A stretch of DNA of 18,545 nucleotides from Lachnospiraceae bacterium (GTDB taxonomy: Bacteria; Bacillota; Clostridia; Lachnospirales; Lachnospiraceae): contig JAJQID010000217.1 of NCBI GenBank assembly GCA_021199405.1, positions 1 to 18,545 on the forward strand, in the 5' to 3' direction. The first letter of the stretch is position 1. The number at the start of each line of letters is the position of its first letter. The notes under the pieces are model-generated. The model made no database searches. It saw nothing but the letters and a program-made list of their open reading frames with translations, and was not told where the DNA came from. Below are positions 13,413-18,545 of this stretch, in pieces. The position numbers and the translations under genes are program-made.

Positions 13413-14633
13413 ATGAAAAAGACAAAGAAATTCTCAAAGTTGCTGGCATTGGTGCTGGCAGTAGTAATGATGGTGGGGATGGCGGTGACGGCATCGGCGG
13501 ATGATTCACATACCAATACCCCTAGCCAAACAAATATACCTTACTGGGAATCCAATAGTAATACACTGACAATTCAAAAAACGCTTTATAAACGGAAAAA
13601 TGTATATACTCCAAATGTTACCTTCAATTTTGAAATTACTCCGGCATCGGATGTTGTGGAAGGAACAGACACGTATGATGGTGAATTGCTTTATAACGGT
13701 ATTAGTAGTGCCATAAGTGCTTCTACAACCATAGCTTTTTCATCAGACATTGCATCTTTATCAGAAACTAGTGTGGAAAAATACGCAAATATACCAATTG
13801 ATGTGAGTAAATTTAGTCATGCAGGCGTATACAAATATCAAGTAAAAGAAAGTACAGCTTCTGGAGATCAATATGAAGGAATTAGCTATGATAATAACAC
13901 CTATGATCTATATATATTTGTAGTATATGATACAACTAGCAGAGGTTACAAGGTTTTATATACTATAATGTCTGTTTCTACTACAAAGTACAGTGGATTA
14001 ACGAATACATATGGGGTTGTTGCTCCTACTGATCCGAGTCAGGATCCAACACCAAACGGGACTGTAAATGACCTGATTATTACTAAAGTTACAACTGGAG
14101 CCTATGGAGATGTAACAGAAGACTTTAAATTTAATGTTTCAGTAAATGGTGGGACAGGTAATACAAGTGAAAAGTATTATTATGAGGTTGGCACCTATTC
14201 AACGAGTACAAATACATTTAGTGCATATTTAGGTACAGAAGCTGAGAATGGAACCATCACTTCAAATAGTTCATCAGTTGAAATTAATTTAAAAAACACA
14301 GAGGCTATCAAAATTTACGGACTAAGCGAAAATGACATTGTGGAAATCACTGAAATTGTGGCGAATTCGAATGGATATACAACGGTAACGTCCTCAACTG
14401 GAGTTACAACATTAGCTGGATACTCAAGCGATAGCGGAAGCATTTCAGGAAAGGTCAACACCGATAATCAGGCATCTTCGGCTCAGGTAGGTCTCGTAAC
14501 TTTTACAAATACAAAGAATTCCATCACGCCCACCGGCGTCATCCTCACCTACGGCCCTTACGCCGCAATGGTAGTGATCGCTCTTGGAGCCTGTGTGGTA
14601 TTCTTCCGCAAACGCCGCAGCACCATTGACTAA
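13413..14633 (+). CDS. fctA: Major pilin, FctA/Spy0128-like, with two isopeptide-type domains
   Basis: This 406-residue cell-wall pilin has a signal peptide (residues 1-29, ending VTASA). Domain 1 (about 50-200) has the Spy0128-type triad: Lys56 in LTIQKT, Glu146 in YKYQVKE and Asn198 in LTNTYG. Domain 2 (about 218-368) has Lys225 in LIITKV, Glu311 or Glu314 in VEITE, and Asn366 in FTNTK. In this family the Lys and Asn join in an intramolecular amide bond helped by the Glu, giving a stiff shaft subunit. The end reads ITPTGV (371-376), then a span from about 377 and RKRR: a PTG-type sorting signal of the kind used by pilus class B sortases, not LPXTG. The lysine used for polymerisation was not identified. 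GAGAAGGG with 9-base spacing fixes the start. The mature core (about 13505-14515) is AT-rich while both ends are GC-rich. Confidence 0.9.
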   Translation: MKKTKKFSKLLALVLAVVMMVGMAVTASADDSHTNTPSQTNIPYWESNSNTLTIQKTLYKRKNVYTPNVTFNFEITPASDVVEGTDTYDGELLYNGISSAISASTTIAFSSDIASLSETSVEKYANIPIDVSKFSHAGVYKYQVKESTASGDQYEGISYDNNTYDLYIFVVYDTTSRGYKVLYTIMSVSTTKYSGLTNTYGVVAPTDPSQDPTPNGTVNDLIITKVTTGAYGDVTEDFKFNVSVNGGTGNTSEKYYYEVGTYSTSTNTFSAYLGTEAENGTITSNSSSVEINLKNTEAIKIYGLSENDIVEITEIVANSNGYTTVTSSTGVTTLAGYSSDSGSISGKVNTDNQASSAQVGLVTFTNTKNSITPTGVILTYGPYAAMVVIALGACVVFFRKRRSTID

Positions 14634-14643
14634 TTTTGATGGC

Positions 14644-14674
14644 AAAGCAGTAAAATATTGAAATGCTTTTTTTG
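14644..14674 (+). terminator. Weak hairpin/T-run between pilin and sortase
   Basis: AAAGCA (14644-14649) / TGCTTT (14664-14669), a 6-bp stem with a 14-base loop, is followed by T. It is too weak for full termination, but it could let most transcripts end after the pilin and some read into the sortase. That would give more pilin than enzyme. A second AT-rich imperfect hairpin lies near 14717-14750. Confidence 0.45.
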
Positions 14675-14773
14675 AAGCAGCGTTATTTTCACTGATTTAA
14701 AAAAAGGTAAGAAGTTTTTTTCAAAACAATGGATTTATTTCATTGAAAAACAACCAGAGAGGAGGTGCAGGAC

Positions 14774-15529
14774 TTGGAACACGCGGCAAAACTGGCGCGG
14801 GCGGGAGACCGCATCGTAAGCTTCGCGGCGGGCATTCTGATCCTGCTCCTGCTTCTCTTTGGCGGGTATTCCCTCTGGGATACCTACATGACATTCACGG
14901 CGGCCTTTGCCTCCGATGATTTGCTGGCGTACAAGCCGGCGGAGGACGGGACGACGGATGAGAATCCCACGCTGGGGCAGCTTCAGGAGATCAATCCGGA
15001 CGTCTGCGCCTGGCTGACCATTGACGATACTCACATTGATTATCCGGTGGTGCAGGGCGAGACCGATATGGAGTATGTCAATAAGGATGTTTACGGGGAC
15101 TTTGCCCTGTCCGGGGCTATCTTTCTGAGCAGTGCCAACGGGGCGGATTTTTCGGACAGCTACAGTATTATTTACGGGCACCACATGGACAACGGAGCCA
15201 TGTTTGGAGATGTGGTGGATTTCACCGGGGAAGAGTATTTTGCAGCTCACCAGACGGGGAGTCTGCTGCTGCCGGAGGCGACATACCGGATCGAGCTTTT
15301 TGCGGTGGTGGAGGTGGACGCCTACGATATGGCGGTCTACAACACCAGCCTCTATAATACGGAGGAGACCGGGGATGTGAGCGCCCTTCTGGATTATATT
15401 TCCGGGATCGCGGTGCAGTACCGGGAGATCGGGGTGACCGGGGAGGACCAAGTGGTGGGATTTTCCACCTGTCAGGACGCGGTGACTAACGGACGGGTGG
15501 TGCTGTTTGGACGGCTTGTCAGGGAGTGA
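14774..15529 (+). CDS. Class B sortase, pilus-specific
   Basis: This 251-residue transpeptidase is anchored by an N-terminal span (about 14-34), with the catalytic domain outside. The catalytic triad is visible: His136 in IIYGHHMDNGAMF, Cys233 in VVGFSTCQDAVTNGR and Arg241. GHHM before MF, plus the long insert before the Cys, match class B sortases, which include the pilin polymerases of FCT loci. It should cleave the PTG-type signal of the neighbouring pilin and join subunits. I chose the TTG at 14774: AGAGGAGG (14758-14765) lies 8 bases upstream, whereas the in-frame GTG at 14765 overlaps that site. Substrate choice between polymerisation and wall anchoring cannot be read from the sequence. 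Confidence 0.9.
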   Translation: MEHAAKLARAGDRIVSFAAGILILLLLLFGGYSLWDTYMTFTAAFASDDLLAYKPAEDGTTDENPTLGQLQEINPDVCAWLTIDDTHIDYPVVQGETDMEYVNKDVYGDFALSGAIFLSSANGADFSDSYSIIYGHHMDNGAMFGDVVDFTGEEYFAAHQTGSLLLPEATYRIELFAVVEVDAYDMAVYNTSLYNTEETGDVSALLDYISGIAVQYREIGVTGEDQVVGFSTCQDAVTNGRVVLFGRLVRE

Positions 15530-15658
15530 ACTGCTGTGAGTTTTGGTTCCATCTTCTGTGGGAGAGTGGGCAGGTGCTTTCGGGAGCAATGAGGGTGTGA
15601 GAATGGAAAAAGCGCGGTGAAAAGAGGGGAAGCACCGCGGGAGGAAGGGAGAGCAGGG

Positions 15659-17131
15659 ATGCGTCAGCTTATTGAAAAAAAATCAGGGTTCTGTGTCAGA
15701 ATTGTCGCCATAGCGGCCTGTTTTTTGACGGCAGCGGCTCTTCTTTTTGGTTTTTCCAGTCCGGTGAAGGCGGCCCAGAGCGGCCAGCCCCAGATAACCG
15801 TGGAGGTGGTCACGGCGGATGACTCTGATCAGGTCAGGGTGAGTGTGGAGGCTGTGGACAGCAATTCTCCGGCGCCGTCTCCCGCTGCCGCGGAGGTCAC
15901 CGGCTCCGGCACGGTGGATTTTTCCCTGGTTTTTGACCGGGTGGGGGATTATGAGTACACTGTGAAGCAGGAGGGCGGAAGCTCCGCTCTTCTGAATTAT
16001 GACGATTCCGTTTACACGGTGATCGTCAGTGTGAGAAATAACAGCACCTACGACGGCTTTGATATTTCTCAGGTGGTTTATCAGGATCCTTCCCAGAAGG
16101 CGAACGGTATTGTGTTCCATAACGGAGAGAGCTATTATCTGGTGGAGCATTATCTGGAGCAGGCTGACGGAACCTATCAGCTGGAAAAAACAGAGAAGTT
16201 TTACGCGGCGGCGGACAGTGAAGTTACCGCCACGCCTCTGTCCTTTGAGCATTATCATGAAAATAAGGAGCACACGGAGAGGATCCCCAGCGGAATTGTG
16301 CTGGAGGTGCCCATGGAGGAGTCTCAGGAGGAGGTCTCTGAGGATGTCCCGGAAGCGGAGGGAAGTCCTGTGGCTTCCGCGTCCTATGGCCTGACAATGC
16401 TTTCCACAGGAACGGAGGTGCAGGGAAGTGCCGGGTCTCAGGTGGCTGCTGTGGGTGAGGCTGTTGCTGTCAGTACCGGAGAGGCGGTGCAGGGAAGCGC
16501 CGGGTCTCAGACGGCTGCTGACGGTGCGGCCGTTGCTGTCAGCACCGGAGCGGTAAAGGTGGTGTCGCTTTCCAGCGTCCAGCAGTCCTCCGGGTTGACC
16601 TCGGGGCCGCTGGTTCTGAAGCTTTATTATGCCTACGACAGATATCGGGTGACCTATAACGACGGGGTGGAGGAAAGTGAGATTTTCCCGGATCAGGTGC
16701 AGACCGAAATTCCCTATGGAGTGGACACGCCGGACTATACCGGAACGCTCACACGGGAGGGCTACACCTTTGAGGGCTGGGACAGGGAGATTGCGGACAC
16801 GGTGACGGAGGACGCGGTCTATATGGCGATATGGAAACCGGTTTCCACGGAGACGCTGACGGAGACACCCACGGAGACGCCGGCGGAAACTCCTGCGGAT
16901 TCAGGGGATGGCGGTTCTGACAGCTCAGGTGGGACAGACAGCGGGGCCAGTGACAGCGGTTCTGAGACGAGTGATACCGGTACCGTGGAGGAAGCAACGT
17001 CGGAATCTCAGGCGGGAACGACAGTAGGAAGCGTCCAGACCGGAGACTCCTCGCAGCTGTTCCTGTGGGTCGTGGTTTTCGTTCTATGTGGGGGCGGCCT
17101 GATTTACGCCGGATACAGACAGAAAAAATAG
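15659..17131 (+). CDS. Accessory pilin/surface protein, FctB position
   Basis: This 490-residue protein is the last gene of the pilus operon, where FctB (basal pilin) lies in FCT loci. After a signal peptide (1-38) comes a Spy0128-like domain (about 45-155) with VGDYEYTVKQE and DDSVYTVIVSV. It lacks the Lys near the first strand, and Gln stands where the catalytic Glu is expected. Residues 158-215 and 317-335 together look like a MucBP-type domain split by about 100 residues that hold two 23-residue repeats. A Flg_new/InlB-like repeat follows (330-394, EGYTFEGWD), then a Thr/Pro/Ser-rich wall-spanning linker (396-455). The end reads SVQTGD, a span and YRQKK, a sorting signal unlike that of the major pilin. 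GGGAGGAAGGGAG (15640-15652 area) supports the ATG at 15659. It is about three times longer than typical FctB. Confidence 0.8.
   Translation: MRQLIEKKSGFCVRIVAIAACFLTAAALLFGFSSPVKAAQSGQPQITVEVVTADDSDQVRVSVEAVDSNSPAPSPAAAEVTGSGTVDFSLVFDRVGDYEYTVKQEGGSSALLNYDDSVYTVIVSVRNNSTYDGFDISQVVYQDPSQKANGIVFHNGESYYLVEHYLEQADGTYQLEKTEKFYAAADSEVTATPLSFEHYHENKEHTERIPSGIVLEVPMEESQEEVSEDVPEAEGSPVASASYGLTMLSTGTEVQGSAGSQVAAVGEAVAVSTGEAVQGSAGSQTAADGAAVAVSTGAVKVVSLSSVQQSSGLTSGPLVLKLYYAYDRYRVTYNDGVEESEIFPDQVQTEIPYGVDTPDYTGTLTREGYTFEGWDREIADTVTEDAVYMAIWKPVSTETLTETPTETPAETPADSGDGGSDSSGGTDSGASDSGSETSDTGTVEEATSESQAGTTVGSVQTGDSSQLFLWVVVFVLCGGGLIYAGYRQKK
16412..16549 (+). repeat. Two 69-bp tandem repeats in the accessory pilin gene
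   Basis: Units 16412-16480 and 16481-16549 encode VQGSAGSQ(V/T)AA-x-G-x-AVAVSTG. They differ at scattered positions, so the duplication is not brand new. They lie within the insert that splits the MucBP-like domain, and unit number may vary between strains. Confidence 0.8.
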
Positions 17132-17157
17132 AGGTTTTATTTTGATTTTGAAATGGG

Positions 17158-17200
17158 AAAGCCGATCGGATTTTTGAGAGAAAGTCCGGTCGGCTTTTTT
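17158..17200 (+). terminator. Intrinsic terminator of the pilus operon
   Basis: AAGCCGATCGGA (17159-17170) pairs with TCCGGTCGGCTT (17185-17196) with one G-T pair, followed by TTTT. It closes the operon 27 bases after the last stop. Confidence 0.9.
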
Positions 17201-17335
17201 GGGCTGGGATGTAAACCACGTTAAAATCTCAGCTTGATAAGCTGGGGTATTTGTGGTATCTTTTTAACAGACAAAATGGGAGGATTTATTTTCTGTGATG
17301 TGATGAAAGAAAACTGGTGATTCAGGTGGGTTTAA

Positions 17336-17557
17336 AAGAGCGTTCGTCATTTTAAGGAGACTAAAGGAAGTGTTCGGCGTATGTGCAAAGTCATGGAAGA
17401 TATGAGACGTGAAACAGCAATTATGGCGGTGATAGATACATGTCGTGACCTTAAACTGTCAGAAGATGATATCAGGAAAAGGATAATGATTAAATTTAAC
17501 CTCACAAAAACAGAAGCTCAAGCTTATTTGGATCTGAACACTGTGAGCGCAGTCTGA
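17336..17557 (+). pseudogene. C-terminal remnant of an Rpn/PD-(D/E)XK nuclease-type transposase
   Basis: An open frame from 17336 to a TGA at 17555-17557 starts with KSVRHFKETKGSVRRMCKVM and continues MRRETAI, a helical segment, then a final L-T-K-T-E-A-Q-A-Y. This resembles the C-terminal tail of Rpn-type (recombination-promoting nuclease) proteins, which are common in gut Firmicutes. The nuclease domain is absent: a stop at 17333-17335 precedes it, and 17201-17330 holds no matching reading frame I could find. An ATG at 17381 would give a 58-residue protein, so a real small gene is a less likely alternative. Confidence 0.5.
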
Positions 17558-17598
17558 TTGATAAAGAGATAAGAGTTCATGAAAAGGGAGACAAATCT

Positions 17599-18545
17599 AT
17601 GTGTGGAATCGTAGGTTATACCGGGCAGCGCCAGGCGGCGCCCATTTTGCTGGACGGCCTGTCCAAGCTGGAATACAGGGGCTATGACTCCGCCGGGCTG
17701 GCGGTGAGAAACCAGGATGGGGAGATTGAGATTGTCAAGGCAAAGGGGAGACTGGCTGTGCTGTCGGAGAAAACCGACGGCGGCAGGGCTCTGCAGGGGT
17801 GCTGCGGTATCGGGCATACCCGCTGGGCCACTCACGGCGAGCCCAGTGAGAATAACGCCCATCCTCACTGCAGCGACGACGGCAATGTGGTGGGCGTACA
17901 TAACGGCATTATTGAGAATTATCAGGAGCTGAGAGAAAAGCTTCAGCATAACGGGTATCATTTTTATTCAGAGACGGATACTGAGGTGGCTGTGAAGCTG
18001 ATCGATTATTATTATAAGAAGTATCTGGGCACGCCGGTGGACGCGATCAACCACGCCATGGTGCGTATCCGCGGTTCTTACGCGCTGGCGATCATGTTTA
18101 AGGAATATCCGGGGGAGGTGTTCGCGGCCAGGAAGGAAAGCCCCATGATTCTGGGCGTGGCGGACGGCGAGTGCTACCTTGCCTCCGATGTGCCGGCAAT
18201 TCTGAAATATACGAGAAAAGTTTATTATATTGGAAATATGGAAATCGGCCGTCTGAAGGACGGAAGGGTGACCTTCTACAATCTGGACGGCGATGAGATC
18301 GAGAAGGAGCTGGTGGAGATTCTCTGGGACGCGGAGGCCGCGGAGAAGGCGGGCTATGAGCATTTCATGATGAAGGAAATCCATGAGCAGCCGAGAGCCA
18401 TTGAGGATACTCTGAATTCTGTGATGAAGGATGGTGCGCTGAAGCTTGACGGAGTGGGGCTGACGGATGAGGAGCTTGGAGAGATTTCCCATATCTGCAT
18501 TGTGGCCTGCGGTTCCGCTTACCATGTGGGCGCGGTGGCCCAGTA
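17599..18545 (+). CDS. glmS: Glutamine-fructose-6-phosphate aminotransferase (isomerizing), 5' part
   Basis: The first 315 residues of GlmS are present; the window cuts the gene about halfway (the usual length is near 608). The enzyme makes glucosamine 6-phosphate from fructose 6-phosphate and glutamine, the first step to UDP-GlcNAc for peptidoglycan. The N-terminal Ntn glutaminase domain starts MCGIVGYTG with the nucleophile Cys2 after Met removal, and has LEYRGYDSAG, HTRWATHG and HNGIIENY. Near the window end, FMMKEIHEQP and ICIVACGSAYHVG begin the first sugar isomerase (SIS) domain. AAAAGGGAG (17582-17590) with 8-base spacing fixes the start. No glmS ribozyme was recognised in the 42 bases after the remnant gene or further up. 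Confidence 0.95.
   Translation, partial: MCGIVGYTGQRQAAPILLDGLSKLEYRGYDSAGLAVRNQDGEIEIVKAKGRLAVLSEKTDGGRALQGCCGIGHTRWATHGEPSENNAHPHCSDDGNVVGVHNGIIENYQELREKLQHNGYHFYSETDTEVAVKLIDYYYKKYLGTPVDAINHAMVRIRGSYALAIMFKEYPGEVFAARKESPMILGVADGECYLASDVPAILKYTRKVYYIGNMEIGRLKDGRVTFYNLDGDEIEKELVEILWDAEAAEKAGYEHFMMKEIHEQPRAIEDTLNSVMKDGALKLDGVGLTDEELGEISHICIVACGSAYHVGAVAQ

Noticed and set aside
14735..15589. A 284-codon minus-strand frame opposite the sortase
   Set aside because: His/Arg-rich composition typical of a shadow frame in GC-rich DNA; the opposite strand carries a clear sortase.
17201..17598. A glmS ribozyme upstream of glmS
   Set aside because: The conserved glmS ribozyme core and cleavage-site region could not be found, and most of the space is taken by the Rpn-like remnant.

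Overview
The window looks like chromosomal DNA of an anaerobic, spore-forming, low-to-mid GC Firmicute, most likely a gut Lachnospiraceae relative. The grounds are strong AGGAGG-type ribosome binding sites, a GerA/SpoVAF spore protein, a TnpV element protein, a CIRCE-like box, and Gram-positive sortase and pilin genes. The species cannot be named from the sequence.

Left part (1-2541), accessory DNA. A DtxR/MntR-type metal regulator (126-524) is followed by about 500 bases without an intact gene. A minus-strand tnpV gene (1042-1443) has its own terminator. A Phd/YefM-RelE type toxin-antitoxin pair (1766-2472) lies between two copies of a 17-bp sequence that resembles a tRNA 3' end, each copy followed by a terminator hairpin. 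This looks like an integration scar.

Middle part (2542-6701), housekeeping genes. An Hsp20 gene has a promoter overlapped by a CIRCE-like (HrcA) operator. A fructose-6-phosphate aldolase/transaldolase gene has a 12-bp dyad over its promoter. A small membrane protein and a dUTPase follow. A 246-bp structured element with 38-bp imperfect terminal inverted repeats sits directly before a SpoVAF/GerA-type gene and supplies its ribosome binding site.

Main part (6847-17200), a sortase-assembled pilus locus. The order is giant surface adhesin, small coiled-coil protein, signal-peptidase-like SipA, major pilin with two isopeptide-type domains, class B sortase, and accessory pilin. This matches the FCT pilus loci of Streptococcus pyogenes (cpa-sipA-fctA-srtC-fctB), with one extra gene after the adhesin. 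The operon opens with a promoter carrying an inverted repeat and closes with a strong terminator. The gap before the major pilin holds five degenerate 35-bp direct repeats, and a weak hairpin/T-run separates pilin from sortase. The exposed cores of adhesin and pilin are visibly AT-rich, while their secretion and anchoring ends and the machinery genes are GC-rich. This suggests module exchange of the exposed parts. The SipA-like protein keeps the Ser but has Gly where signal peptidases have the catalytic Lys, which points to an assembly factor rather than a protease.

Right end (17201-18545). A decayed C-terminal remnant of an Rpn/PD-(D/E)XK-type gene lies before the 5' half of glmS, which is cut by the window end.
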